Source of the DNA: Dawidia soli
Lineage (GTDB): Bacteria > Bacteroidota > Bacteroidia > Cytophagales > Cyclobacteriaceae
Reading direction: 5' to 3'
Length of the DNA stretch: 64,000 nucleotides
Assembly (NCBI RefSeq): GCF_018598185.1
Contig: NZ_JAHESC010000002.1
Location: forward strand, 222,682 to 286,681
The notes under the pieces: model-generated
The model's database searches: none
Told to the model about the DNA's origin: nothing
Seen by the model: the letters and a program-made list of their open reading frames with translations, nothing else
Made by a program: the position numbers and the translations under genes
Shown: positions 33,191 through 42,612 of the stretch, one piece after another
Layout: the number at the start of each line of letters is the position of its first letter
Position numbering within the stretch: position 1 is the stretch's first letter

Positions 33191-34786
33191 ATGGCAGGTG
33201 GAAAGGAAACCCCGCGGCAGAAGATGATCGGTATGATGTATCTCGTACTGACTGCACTTCTGGCGCTGCAGGTGAGCAATGCCGTTCTCGAGAAATTCGC
33301 CATCATCAACAGCACCCTCGAAACGCTGATCGGTGAATCGAATATCAAGAACAATGCTCAGCTCAATAAAATCATGGAAGATGGAGGCAAGAGCGACGAT
33401 GCTGCTGTTAAGCAAGCTGTTGCCAACGCCCAGGAGGTACGGAAACTGACAAAAGAGACTGTTACATATATCGAGGATGTAAAGAAGAAAATGCTGGCGG
33501 AAAGCGGCGCAGCCGGGATCGACGAGAGATTCATCAATGACCACAGCTCAAAAGTGGCCACGATGATGATCGATAAAAAAGACGGTCAGGGTGTAGGCGT
33601 GCTCTTTCAAAAGAAACTGGACGACTATCGCAAGCAGCTGGAAAAACTGACCGGTAAACCGTTCGAGACCCTTACGAAGTCGCCCGAGCAGATGCCGGAA
33701 TTTAAAGACAACGAGAAACACAAGAATAAGGACTACCTGACCTTTACGTTCGAGAACACACCTCCCGTAGCGGCTTACGCTTCTGTAACGCAGCTGCAGA
33801 CTGAGGTGCTCGAGCAAGAGGCAAAGGCCCTCGGCATCCTGGCGGAGAAAGCCGGTGCCGGCGTCGTGAAGTTCGACCGCATTGTGCCAATGGTTCGTCC
33901 TGTATCCTCGATCGTAGCGGCAGGTGCTAAGTACCAGGCTGATATGTTCATCACAGCATCGGCTTCAGGCCTGGTGCCGGAAATGTACTACAACGGCCAA
34001 AAGCTGTCGATTGTAGACGACCCGTCAGGTGTGAAAATGGGTAAAGTAGAATTCACCGCGAAAGGCGGGAACTATGACAAAGACGGTTTCTCGAAACAGT
34101 CCTTCAAAGCAAGGATCATGATCGATGGCAAGCCTTACGAGCAGGACATTCAATACATGGTAGCACAACCGGTTATCAAAGCGACAACGGGTAATGCTCC
34201 TACGCTGTACATGAACTGCGGTAACACGGTGAACATTGAAGTTCCTTCACTCGGAACAAACTACAATCCTTCGTTCAGCGCGGGCGGTGGTGCGGAAATC
34301 ATCAAAGGTGATAAGCCTGGTAAAGTGACGATCATCCCGAAACAACGGAAGATCAAAGTTACGGTTAGCAACGGCGGTGCAACAATCGGTGATCAGCCGT
34401 TCGACGTGAAAAACGTTCCGGATCCGAAATTCCTGGCCTATGTGGGTAACAACCCTGTTGACCTGCGCAACGGTATCCGTGCAAATCAACTCGCTAACCT
34501 CCGCTTCGTGGCTGAGCCGGAAGCAAACTTCAAAGAAGAAGTTCCGAAAGATGCGCGTTACTCGATCAAACGTGCTGAGATTATCCTCGGCCGTGGAACA
34601 GCGGGTGTTCAGCGTATGAATGCAACGAACGGTAACCCTGACTTGCGCTCATGGGCAGGCCAGGCACGTCCGGGCGACCGTATCGTAATTGATATTAAAG
34701 AAGCAGCACGTAGAACGTACCGGGACGACGACGAGAAAATTATTCCCAAAGGCCCGAGTGGTATTATCATTGTACCGGTGAATTAA
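33191..34786 (+). CDS. gldM: Gliding/type IX motor protein GldM (PorM)
   Basis: GldM passes through the cell wall as a dimer and transmits motor motion from GldL to the GldK/GldN ring. It is 531 residues: short cytoplasmic start (MAGGKETPRQKMIGMM), one membrane helix (about 16-34, YLVLTALLALQVSNAVLEKF region), helical D1 domain to about 220, and beta-rich D2-D4 domains to the end. Length and domain order fit the family. Confidence 0.96.
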   Translation: MAGGKETPRQKMIGMMYLVLTALLALQVSNAVLEKFAIINSTLETLIGESNIKNNAQLNKIMEDGGKSDDAAVKQAVANAQEVRKLTKETVTYIEDVKKKMLAESGAAGIDERFINDHSSKVATMMIDKKDGQGVGVLFQKKLDDYRKQLEKLTGKPFETLTKSPEQMPEFKDNEKHKNKDYLTFTFENTPPVAAYASVTQLQTEVLEQEAKALGILAEKAGAGVVKFDRIVPMVRPVSSIVAAGAKYQADMFITASASGLVPEMYYNGQKLSIVDDPSGVKMGKVEFTAKGGNYDKDGFSKQSFKARIMIDGKPYEQDIQYMVAQPVIKATTGNAPTLYMNCGNTVNIEVPSLGTNYNPSFSAGGGAEIIKGDKPGKVTIIPKQRKIKVTVSNGGATIGDQPFDVKNVPDPKFLAYVGNNPVDLRNGIRANQLANLRFVAEPEANFKEEVPKDARYSIKRAEIILGRGTAGVQRMNATNGNPDLRSWAGQARPGDRIVIDIKEAARRTYRDDDEKIIPKGPSGIIIVPVN

Positions 34787-34793
34787 TAAACAG

Positions 34794-35708
34794 ATGAAGA
34801 AGATAGCATTTTTTGCAGCGCTTTCGGCAGCATGCTTAATAGCAAGAGCGCAGGAAGTACAGGACCTGGAGGTTCAGTACAACCCTAACTCACTGAACCC
34901 TATTCCAGTCTACGAACAACACTACAAAGTGCGTGTATGGCGGAATATCGATCTGCGTGAAAAGCAGAACAAAGGCTTCTTCGCCAAAAATGGCGAGCTG
35001 AGCCGGCTGGTTGTGGAGGCTGTGAAATCTGGCGAGCTGACGGATATCTATGCCAGCGACTCTCTGACGACGAAGATCTCGAAAGAAGACTTCCTCGGTC
35101 GTTTGGTGGCTGAGCAGGCACAGATGTATGATCAGTGGGATCCGAACCGTGATTTTTATACCGACGACATCATCACGTATAACGGTAAGAACTATCGTTC
35201 CCTGCGTGACAACCGCGGTGTAACACCCGGCGCGGATAGCGCTGGCGACGACTGGGCTGCCACTTCACAAGGCAGTGGTCTTGAGTACATGGTGAATGAC
35301 ATCAGCAATGCCCACATGTGTGAGGATATCATCTTCGACAGAAGAAGATCAAGACTCTACTATGACATTCAGGGCCTTGAGCTGATCATTCCGGGTGCAA
35401 AAACCAACACCAACATCGACGTGTCGCTGGGTTGGTTCAAGTACAAGGACCTCGAGAAGTTGTTCCGTAACAACATCCCGAAAGCGGTATGGTTCAACTG
35501 GCAGAACACGGCTCAGAACAAGAACTTCGCCGATGCTTTCTTACTGAGACTCTTCCACGGAACGATCTATAAAGTTCAGAATCCGGATGATGAGACCATC
35601 GACGACACCTACCGTGCTAACGGCCGTCCTTATCGTGAAGGCGTGTGGGCACGTGAGTGGACCGAAATGATGCTCATGGAGAAAGAGCACAATCTCTGGG
35701 AGTTTTAA
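34794..35708 (+). CDS. gldN: Gliding/type IX secretion periplasmic ring protein GldN (PorN)
   Basis: GldN partners with GldK in the ring and contacts GldM. It is 304 residues with a signal peptide (FFAALSAACLIARAQ, cleavage near 20) and the conserved GldN core (LEYMVNDISNAHMCEDIIFDRRRSRLYYDIQG region, cited in part). It starts 7 bases after gldM and ends the cluster at a strong terminator. A single gldN copy is present; some gliders carry gldN and gldO together. Confidence 0.95.
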   Translation: MKKIAFFAALSAACLIARAQEVQDLEVQYNPNSLNPIPVYEQHYKVRVWRNIDLREKQNKGFFAKNGELSRLVVEAVKSGELTDIYASDSLTTKISKEDFLGRLVAEQAQMYDQWDPNRDFYTDDIITYNGKNYRSLRDNRGVTPGADSAGDDWAATSQGSGLEYMVNDISNAHMCEDIIFDRRRSRLYYDIQGLELIIPGAKTNTNIDVSLGWFKYKDLEKLFRNNIPKAVWFNWQNTAQNKNFADAFLLRLFHGTIYKVQNPDDETIDDTYRANGRPYREGVWAREWTEMMLMEKEHNLWEF

Positions 35709-35728
35709 GTTTTGTTTTTTTGATATTG

Positions 35729-35757
35729 AAAAGGGAGGCGAAAGCTTCCCTTTTTTT
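35729..35757 (+). terminator. Terminator of the gldKLMN cluster
   Basis: An 11-pair stem (35729-35739 with 35744-35754, one G-T wobble) capped by a stable C(GAAA)G tetraloop and followed by seven T. It lies 20 bases after the gldN stop, between the convergent gldN and uvrC genes. Confidence 0.9.
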
Positions 35758-35770
35758 ATGACCGATGGTA

Positions 35771-37543
35771 TTATCGTTTCATGGCCTCGGCCTTCTTCTG
35801 GCCAATGATAGCCGCGATCTCTTCCAGCGAAGCTTCTTTGATCTTTTTCACCGACTTGAAGTGCTTCAGCAGTTTTTCCGCCGTTTTATGGCCGATGCCT
35901 TCTATACCTTCCAATGCCGAGCTGAAATGTTTTTTACTGCGCTTCTGGCGGTGGAACGTAATAGCAAACCGGTGCGCTTCGTCGCGTATCTGCTGGAGGA
36001 GCAACAGACCTGGAGACTTCTTACTGATCAGCAGCGGGAACGGATCTTCCGGATAGTATATTTCTTCCAACCGCTTGGCGATGCCTGCAATGGGCACCTT
36101 TCCATAGATATTCAGTTCTTTTAATGCTTCGCAGGCGCTGCTAAGCTGCCCTTTACCACCGTCGACCATGATCAGGTCAGGCAAAGCCTGACCTTCTTCC
36201 AGGATGCGTTTGTACCGACGACCGACGATCTCTTTCATGGAAGCAAAATCGTCGGGCCCTTCTACCGTCTTGATATTAAAATGCCGGTAGCCTTTCCGAT
36301 CGGCCTTGCCATCGACAAAGCGTACCATGGAGGCCACGGGCGATGTGCCGCCGAGATTGGAGTTATCGAAACATTCAATCACCGTAGGCAACGTGGGTAG
36401 CTTCATATCCTTCTGGAGGATGATCAGTACCTCTTGCTGTTTGGTTTTCTTGCCTTCGCGTAGGATCTCCTTCTCTTTCTTGAGTTCCAACGCATTTTTC
36501 AATGAGAGAAAGATGAGCTTCTTCTTGTCGCCGATCTTGGGCACGACGTTTTCAATACCGTCCTCTAACACGGTGATCTCTACATTGCTGAGAATAGTCT
36601 CATTCGTGCTATTGGTTTGCTCGCGCAATTCAGCGACGGCCAGGCTTAGCAGCTCTTCATCGGGCTCGTCGAGTTTCTTCTTGAGCTCGACAGTCTTGGA
36701 GAAGACAATAGAGCCTTCTTTGATCTGCAGGTAGTTGACATAGGCATAGTTCTCGATGCTGGCGATCGAAAAGACATCGATGTCGGTCAGGTCGCGGTTT
36801 ACCACCAGCGACTTCGACTGGAAGCGTTCCAGCGTGTCGATCTTTTCTTTTATAGCTTGTGCCCGTTCAAACTCCAGGTTGCCGGCAAAGGTCTTCATCT
36901 GGTTGGTCAGGTGATTGTATACCGTGCTAAGATTGCCCTTGAGGATATAACGTGCCTGGCCGATCTCGTCCATATAAGCATCCTCTGCCTGCAGGCCTTC
37001 ACAGGGACCTTTGCAGTTGCCGATATGAAACTCGAGACATACCTTGAACTTCTTCTGCGCTACATTTTGCTCGCTGAGCAGTAGCGAACAGGTGCGTATG
37101 GTGTAAAGCTTTCGCACCAGCTCCAATACGTTCTTCATCGCGCTCACGCTGGAGTACGGGCCGAAGTATTCGCCCTGTTCAGGAAGGTATTTACGCGTAT
37201 AAATGATACGCGGGTAACGTTCTTTCAGCACGCAGATATAAGGAAACGTCTTATCGTCCTTTAAGAGGATATTATACTTGGGCTGATTCTGCTTGATGAA
37301 GTTGTTTTCCAACAACAAGGCGTCGAACTCAGAGTTCGATACCGTATAGTCGATGCGCCTGATCTCCGACACCAGCCGAAGGGTCTTGCGGTTTACACCG
37401 GTGCTTTTCGAGAAGTAACTGCTGACGCGCTTCTTGATACTTTTAGCCTTGCCGACGTAGATCAACACATCTTCGGCATTATAGAAACGGTAAACCCCGG
37501 GAGACTCCGGCAGCCGGCTTACCGCATCTTTAATGTCGTCCAT
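35771..37543 (-). CDS. uvrC: Excinuclease ABC subunit UvrC
   Basis: The dual-incision nuclease of excision repair. It is 590 residues, full length: GIY-YIG domain at the N-terminus (SPGVYRFYNAEDVLIYVGKA), UVR helical hairpin (FAGNLEFERAQAIKEKIDTL), RNase H-like C-terminal nuclease domain (IECFDNSNLGGTSPVASMV, later DLIMVDGGKGQL with conserved Asp) and a terminal helix-hairpin-helix (IEGIGHKTAEKLLKHF). It lies 14 bases downstream of the penicillin-binding protein gene on the same strand and is probably co-transcribed with it and sprE. Confidence 0.97.
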   Translation of the reverse strand: MDDIKDAVSRLPESPGVYRFYNAEDVLIYVGKAKSIKKRVSSYFSKSTGVNRKTLRLVSEIRRIDYTVSNSEFDALLLENNFIKQNQPKYNILLKDDKTFPYICVLKERYPRIIYTRKYLPEQGEYFGPYSSVSAMKNVLELVRKLYTIRTCSLLLSEQNVAQKKFKVCLEFHIGNCKGPCEGLQAEDAYMDEIGQARYILKGNLSTVYNHLTNQMKTFAGNLEFERAQAIKEKIDTLERFQSKSLVVNRDLTDIDVFSIASIENYAYVNYLQIKEGSIVFSKTVELKKKLDEPDEELLSLAVAELREQTNSTNETILSNVEITVLEDGIENVVPKIGDKKKLIFLSLKNALELKKEKEILREGKKTKQQEVLIILQKDMKLPTLPTVIECFDNSNLGGTSPVASMVRFVDGKADRKGYRHFNIKTVEGPDDFASMKEIVGRRYKRILEEGQALPDLIMVDGGKGQLSSACEALKELNIYGKVPIAGIAKRLEEIYYPEDPFPLLISKKSPGLLLLQQIRDEAHRFAITFHRQKRSKKHFSSALEGIEGIGHKTAEKLLKHFKSVKKIKEASLEEIAAIIGQKKAEAMKR

Positions 37544-37557
37544 AGAATGTCTGCAGA

Positions 37558-39888
37558 TTAGTTGTTCGGAACCTGCCAGACCTGCTCATCTTCTGAATCC
37601 TGAGCATCGGTAGACGTGCTGTTATGCTGGCTGCAGTCGAGTGTAATATCAAGGCCTGTGGCCGGTCGTCTAAACACGCCTTTGCCATAGCCAGTCTCTT
37701 TGTCGCGGTATACTCTTGTCATATACTTGTCCCAGATCGGAGCGGCGGTTTTACCACCCTGGCCGAAGCTCCACGACGGGAAGTGGATGCTGCGCTCATC
37801 ACCCCCTACCCAGGCGCCGGTGACAAGGTTGTGCGTAATACCCATATACCAACCGTCAGAGGCGTTGTCGGTTGTACCGGTCTTACCCCCGATCTCGTTG
37901 TTGGAGCGGAGGTCGTAGCTCAGGCCCAGGGAAGTACCTCCGGATTCCTGTACCCCACCCTGCAGCATATAGATCATCTTGTATGCCGTACGTTCGTCCA
38001 TGGCCTGGCGGGTTTTGGGAACAAAGTTTTCCAGCACGTTGCCGTTTTTGTCTTCAATGCGCGTGATGTAATAAGGCTGCGTATAGATGCCGAGGTTTAC
38101 ATACGTGCAATATGCCGCCACCATTTCATACAATGTCACATCGCTGGTGCCAAGACACAGCGACGGTACGGCGTCCAGCTTGCTGGTAATGCCCAGGCGC
38201 CGGGCGAAGTCCACTACGTTCTGTGGTGTTACACGCTCCATCATTTGTGCGGTAATGGAGTTGATCGAACGCGCCATCGCTTTGCGGATGGTCATCTTTT
38301 CGCCGCTACCCCGCGTACCATCCGAGTTTAACGGGCTCCAGGTACCACCGGAAACTTTGATGGTCGGGGAGATATCGAGTAGCTCCAGACAGGGTGAATA
38401 ACCCGCCTCGATGGCGGTGCCATAAACAAAGGGCTTGAACGTAGAGCCCGGCTGGCGAGCTCCCTGGCGTACGTGATCATATTTGAAATACTTATGCGAT
38501 ACGCCGCCGACCCACGCTTTGATGGCGCCCGTCTTGGGGTCCATAGACATCAGGCCGGTCTGTAAAAACCGGTTGTAGTAATTCAGCGAGTCCATTGTAC
38601 TGAACAGCGTGTCGCGCTCGCCGGCGTAGGTAAAGATGGTCATCGGCTTCTTTACCCGGAGCATGATGTTGACGGAGTCCGATCCGGCGCCGTAGCGATT
38701 GACGAGATTGCGATACGCTTCTGTACGCTTGACTTTTTTGTCGAGGAAGCCTTTGATCTCAAGTCCGGTATCTTCGTCTACCCACGGGTTTTTGCTACGT
38801 TGTTTCCACTCGCGGTCGAATTGTTTCTGCAGTTTGGCCATATGCTCCAGCATCGCGTCTTCGGCATAGCGCTGCATGCGGCTGTCGATCGTGGTGTAGA
38901 TCTTGAGCCCCGACTCCCACAGGTCGTAGCCATGCTCCTTACACCAGGCGATCAGGTCATTGCGCAGTACGTTGCGGAAATAGGGAGCGAGCCCCTGGTT
39001 CTGGTTTTGTACGGCGAACCTCAGCTCGATCGGGAGCACACGCACCGAATCGTAGGTAGCACGCGAAATGAATTTGTGGTCGTAGAGCTTGTAAAGTACT
39101 TCGTTCCGTTTGTTGAGTGCATTCTTTGGAAAGCGATGCGGGTTAAACAGCGAAGGGTTCTGGCACATGCCCACCATCACGGCGGCCTCTTGCACGGTCA
39201 GCTCGCTGGGCAGTTTATTGAAATATGTCTCGCAGGCCACTTTGATACCATAGGCGTTGCTGCTGAACTCGATCGTGTTGAGATACATGGTAATGATCTC
39301 TTCCTTGGTATAGTTCTTTTCCAGCTGAATGGAAATGATCCACTCTTTCGTTTTTTGAATAACACGACGGGGAATTTTACCCAACCGGGCCAGGGGACCG
39401 TCGAGGTCGAGTGTATACAGGTTTTTGGCAAGCTGTTGTGTGATCGTACTGCCGCCACCTTTGCTGTTGAACGTCATCAGCCCCCAGATCACCCGTGGGT
39501 AGGCCCAGAAATCCATACCGGCGTGATCGTAAAAACGGTGGTCTTCCGAATAAATGAGCGTCTTGACAAGGTTGGGTGAAAGCTGATCGTACGTTACCTG
39601 GCTTCGGTTAAAGCGGAAGTAGCGTCCCAGCGATACGCCGTCGGCGGAGATCACTTCCGAAGAGAGGTCATTCTCGGGGTTCTCGATCGCCTTCAGGCTG
39701 GGCATGCCGCCAAACAATCCGAACAGATCGATCCCCACCGAAAAAACGTATAACGGAAATCCCAGGATGATGACCAGGAATAAAATCCAGACACCTTTTA
39801 CTACTTTGCCAAACCAGGGTTTCTGTACGCGCAGGAGGTTATTGAGCTTCTGCTGGATAGTTTTTTTGGAAGAATTGGATGTACTCAT
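37558..39888 (-). CDS. Class A penicillin-binding protein (PBP1A-type)
   Basis: A bifunctional murein polymerase and cross-linker. It is 776 residues with one N-terminal membrane helix (about 25-48), a GT51 transglycosylase domain (catalytic Glu in YSEDHRFYDHAG, then GGGSTITQQLAKN), and a transpeptidase domain with SxxK in PGSTFKPF, SxN in RSINSI and KTG in IGGKTGTTDN. A TTG one codon before the ATG at 39888 is ignored. It overlaps the end of sprE by 50 bases in another frame, so translation of the two is probably coupled. Confidence 0.95.
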   Translation of the reverse strand: MSTSNSSKKTIQQKLNNLLRVQKPWFGKVVKGVWILFLVIILGFPLYVFSVGIDLFGLFGGMPSLKAIENPENDLSSEVISADGVSLGRYFRFNRSQVTYDQLSPNLVKTLIYSEDHRFYDHAGMDFWAYPRVIWGLMTFNSKGGGSTITQQLAKNLYTLDLDGPLARLGKIPRRVIQKTKEWIISIQLEKNYTKEEIITMYLNTIEFSSNAYGIKVACETYFNKLPSELTVQEAAVMVGMCQNPSLFNPHRFPKNALNKRNEVLYKLYDHKFISRATYDSVRVLPIELRFAVQNQNQGLAPYFRNVLRNDLIAWCKEHGYDLWESGLKIYTTIDSRMQRYAEDAMLEHMAKLQKQFDREWKQRSKNPWVDEDTGLEIKGFLDKKVKRTEAYRNLVNRYGAGSDSVNIMLRVKKPMTIFTYAGERDTLFSTMDSLNYYNRFLQTGLMSMDPKTGAIKAWVGGVSHKYFKYDHVRQGARQPGSTFKPFVYGTAIEAGYSPCLELLDISPTIKVSGGTWSPLNSDGTRGSGEKMTIRKAMARSINSITAQMMERVTPQNVVDFARRLGITSKLDAVPSLCLGTSDVTLYEMVAAYCTYVNLGIYTQPYYITRIEDKNGNVLENFVPKTRQAMDERTAYKMIYMLQGGVQESGGTSLGLSYDLRSNNEIGGKTGTTDNASDGWYMGITHNLVTGAWVGGDERSIHFPSWSFGQGGKTAAPIWDKYMTRVYRDKETGYGKGVFRRPATGLDITLDCSQHNSTSTDAQDSEDEQVWQVPNN

Positions 39889-42460
39889 CAAGACCTTTAG
39901 TTCGGTAGAAGATATCGAAATTATCTTTTGTGATTACAAAGGTATTGAATTTATGGTTTTGTAGCTCCGGGAGTTTTGAAACCTGCGCCTTAAATGTTTG
40001 CGCATACTCGATGGCAGACGTCACACGCGGCAATTCAGAAACCATGGTCAGCGCGTAATCATCGTTCAAGATGAGGTTGCTGGTTTTCAGCGACAGATCC
40101 TTGAAGTTCGCCAGGTTGAACTTATCCAGCACCGCCGATGCAACATCGCTTAACTTCTCATCTTTCCGGTAGATCATGATGAAATAGTGCGGCTCTTCCA
40201 GCGAGCGGATGTACTGTATACCCATGCGCCGTTCCTGTTTGGTTTGGAAGTCGCGCGACGACTGCAGCAATGTCTTTGCGTATTCCGTAATGGCGGCCTC
40301 GGGATATTTTTTGATAAACTCTTCCAGTCCATACTGATACTGCGCTGCGTTTTCGGTCTTGCCGATGATCAATACCTGCAAAAGCTCCAGGTTGGGCACA
40401 AACGTGGTTTGGCCTAACGCCAGTGCTTCCCCGACGATCTGCCTGGACGCAGCATAATCACCCTGGGTATATTGCTCGTAGGCATCTTTGTAAAGTACCT
40501 TTTGCTTTTCGCCGGTCTGCTCGGACTCTGCCAGGTAATTCGGGTTCTTCAACAGCTTGGCAAAGGTAGAGTCGGGGTACTTGCTCAATAGCAAGCTGGC
40601 ATACCGTTCTGCCTTGCCGGGATCACTGTTTTTGTAGATCAGATAAAGCTTGTACAATACCTCGGCCTCGTGCTTGGTTTCGGGGAATCGTTTCAACAAC
40701 GTGTTGTACGTCGTCACCGCGTTGTCGCTTTCCTGGAGTTTAAAGTAGTAGATGTCACCCAGCTTGAAGTAAGCATCCTCGATCTTATCGAGGGCCTGCT
40801 GTTTTTCCTCTTCGGTGCGCGGGATCTGCTTGTCGAGACGGTCGTACTCGGCCGCTACGGGGTCAGCCGGTGGCGGCTCGTTCGTAGGCTTTTGCTCGTT
40901 CGGGTCGTCGGGAGCCGTGTCGTCTACTTCTTCGTTGTTTGCCACGGTAGAACGAAGCGATCGTCGCCAGTTGTCTTCCAGCGGTACATTGCCCCACACA
41001 CGCTTGAATTCCGACTCGCCCACCGACATGGCCGAAGGATTGCCAAAGTACCAATCGACTTCCTGCTGGTCACCATTTTCGTTTGCGAACATCGGATTGC
41101 TGCGGCCGCCGCTGAGGTCGATTCGATTACCGCCGCGACGCTTCTTCTCGGCGGCGGCACGTTTTTCTTCCTCGCGTTTTTTGGCTTCGTAGTTGGCCTT
41201 GATCTGCGCACGCAGGGCCGCGGTGTCCATGGCCGCTAAGGCCAGAAGGCTATCCTGCCACTTGATGGTATTGAGGTGTTTGACAAACTCGTTTAAAACC
41301 TCCTGCCGGGCCTTGATGCGTGCATACCCTTCGTAATCCTTGGGCAGGGAGTTGATAGCACTATCATAATACGCTTGCGAGAGCTGATACTGGCGGAGCG
41401 TGTCATAGTAGATCTCGCCCAGACGCAGATACGCTTCGCCGTCGATGCGTTTGTTGCTGCCCGCGCGCACGGAACGGTTAAAGTCGGCAATGGCTTCGTC
41501 GAGGTTCTTTTGCTTGAGCTCGAACACGCCCATCTCATAATAGATCTTATCCTGGAAGTCCTTGTTCTTACCATCCTTTAGCAGCTTCCTGAACGACTTC
41601 CGCGCAGCGTTCACATCCTTGCTGCGCGAGATCTCCGTTACCTGCGCCATGTAGAGACGGGCGTAAAAGTCCACCTCATACTCCGGGTTGGTGGCGATAC
41701 ATTTTTTGTAATAATTATAGGCTTCGGCCTCAAAGCCCAATTTTTGATATACCTGGCCGATGATAAAGTATATTCTTCCGGGTTTATCACGCTTCTTCAG
41801 CAGGGGCACGGCTTCGCTCAGGTTCCGGACCATTTTGTCCAGGTCGCCCTGCATCTGATAGAAATAAGCCTTTTCCAGCAACAGATGCTTTTTGTTTGTT
41901 TTGGTCAGCGGCATCTTCTGCACAAAGTCGATGGCCGCCTGAGCGTTGTTGAACTCCTGGTGTTCGGTAAAGGTGCGGATCAGGTGAATGATGGCGCGGT
42001 GGCGCGTGTCCAGGTCCTTGCTTTTGGTGTTGACGTATTTAAACGTCTGGATGGAGTTGCCCCAGTCCAGGCTGTAAAAACGCGCACGGCCTACGAGGAT
42101 ATATCCGTCGTCCACCCATTTGCTGTTGGGATGCCGTTGTATGGCAAGGGAAGCCATCTTGACGGCTTCCTGGATTTCCTTGTCATAGCCCTTCGCCTGC
42201 GCCGAGTCCAGTGGTGGGTACAACCGCAAAATGCGGTTGTAATCGTCCTCATAGGCAGCCCAGATATCCTGATCGATCTTGTCGAGCTCTTCGCGCGCGT
42301 ACCAATAACCGTTGTAGTGTGCGGTGGTGTTATGATAGGCCTTGGCAGTCCAGCTGTGGCTTGCCGATGAACAACCGTTCAGCAGAATGAGCGTCAAAAG
42401 AACAACGAGGTAGTAGACAATATTTTTCAAACCGCTGCTATTTGTGAGGGTAAAACGCAA
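39839..42460 (-). CDS. sprE: SprE/PorW-type TPR lipoprotein of the type IX secretion system
   Basis: SprE (PorW) is an outer-membrane TPR lipoprotein needed for type IX secretion; PorW is reported to act with the PorN/PorM core. It is 873 residues with a lipobox (LLNGC, Cys30) followed by the family block AKAYHNTTAHYNGYWYARE, many TPR-like helical pairs (about 60-420), a charged EKR-rich linker (about 425-460), and a second TPR region. The start is uncertain: TTG at 42460 sits inside a near-consensus -7 box, whereas TTG at 42430 gives a compact lipoprotein signal (MKNIVYYLVVLLTLI). No ATG fits. It overlaps the downstream PBP gene by 50 bases. Confidence 0.88.
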   Translation of the reverse strand: MRFTLTNSSGLKNIVYYLVVLLTLILLNGCSSASHSWTAKAYHNTTAHYNGYWYAREELDKIDQDIWAAYEDDYNRILRLYPPLDSAQAKGYDKEIQEAVKMASLAIQRHPNSKWVDDGYILVGRARFYSLDWGNSIQTFKYVNTKSKDLDTRHRAIIHLIRTFTEHQEFNNAQAAIDFVQKMPLTKTNKKHLLLEKAYFYQMQGDLDKMVRNLSEAVPLLKKRDKPGRIYFIIGQVYQKLGFEAEAYNYYKKCIATNPEYEVDFYARLYMAQVTEISRSKDVNAARKSFRKLLKDGKNKDFQDKIYYEMGVFELKQKNLDEAIADFNRSVRAGSNKRIDGEAYLRLGEIYYDTLRQYQLSQAYYDSAINSLPKDYEGYARIKARQEVLNEFVKHLNTIKWQDSLLALAAMDTAALRAQIKANYEAKKREEEKRAAAEKKRRGGNRIDLSGGRSNPMFANENGDQQEVDWYFGNPSAMSVGESEFKRVWGNVPLEDNWRRSLRSTVANNEEVDDTAPDDPNEQKPTNEPPPADPVAAEYDRLDKQIPRTEEEKQQALDKIEDAYFKLGDIYYFKLQESDNAVTTYNTLLKRFPETKHEAEVLYKLYLIYKNSDPGKAERYASLLLSKYPDSTFAKLLKNPNYLAESEQTGEKQKVLYKDAYEQYTQGDYAASRQIVGEALALGQTTFVPNLELLQVLIIGKTENAAQYQYGLEEFIKKYPEAAITEYAKTLLQSSRDFQTKQERRMGIQYIRSLEEPHYFIMIYRKDEKLSDVASAVLDKFNLANFKDLSLKTSNLILNDDYALTMVSELPRVTSAIEYAQTFKAQVSKLPELQNHKFNTFVITKDNFDIFYRTKGLDEYIQFFQKNYPAEAQ

Positions 42461-42465
42461 AAATC
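42458..42465 (-). promoter_or_regulatory. Near-consensus -7 box for sprE
   Basis: Minus-strand GATTTTTG differs from TAnnTTTG at the first base. If used, transcription starts near 42452, downstream of the TTG at 42460, which favours the internal TTG at 42430 as the true start. Confidence 0.35.
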
Positions 42466-42497
42466 CAACATTCCATATTTAAATAAGCTGGAATATC

Positions 42498-42505
42498 TAA
42501 TTTTG
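42498..42505 (+). promoter_or_regulatory. -7 box for the M23 peptidase-bactofilin series
   Basis: TAATTTTG matches TAnnTTTG, about 108 bases upstream of the ATG at 42613. Between it and the sprE box is a 7-base inverted repeat, CATTCCA (42469-42475) with TGGAATA (42489-42495, paired over ATTCCA/TGGAAT). No -33 TTG is visible at 19-21 bases. Confidence 0.4.
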
Positions 42506-42612
42506 TGCAAAAAAGCAGAATATTTTGAAATGCCCCAGGGCAAGAGGCCGTTCAATTTGACAATCCATAGCAGAGACCAGCACATACGATCTTAAAAACT
42601 ATTCCATAGCGG

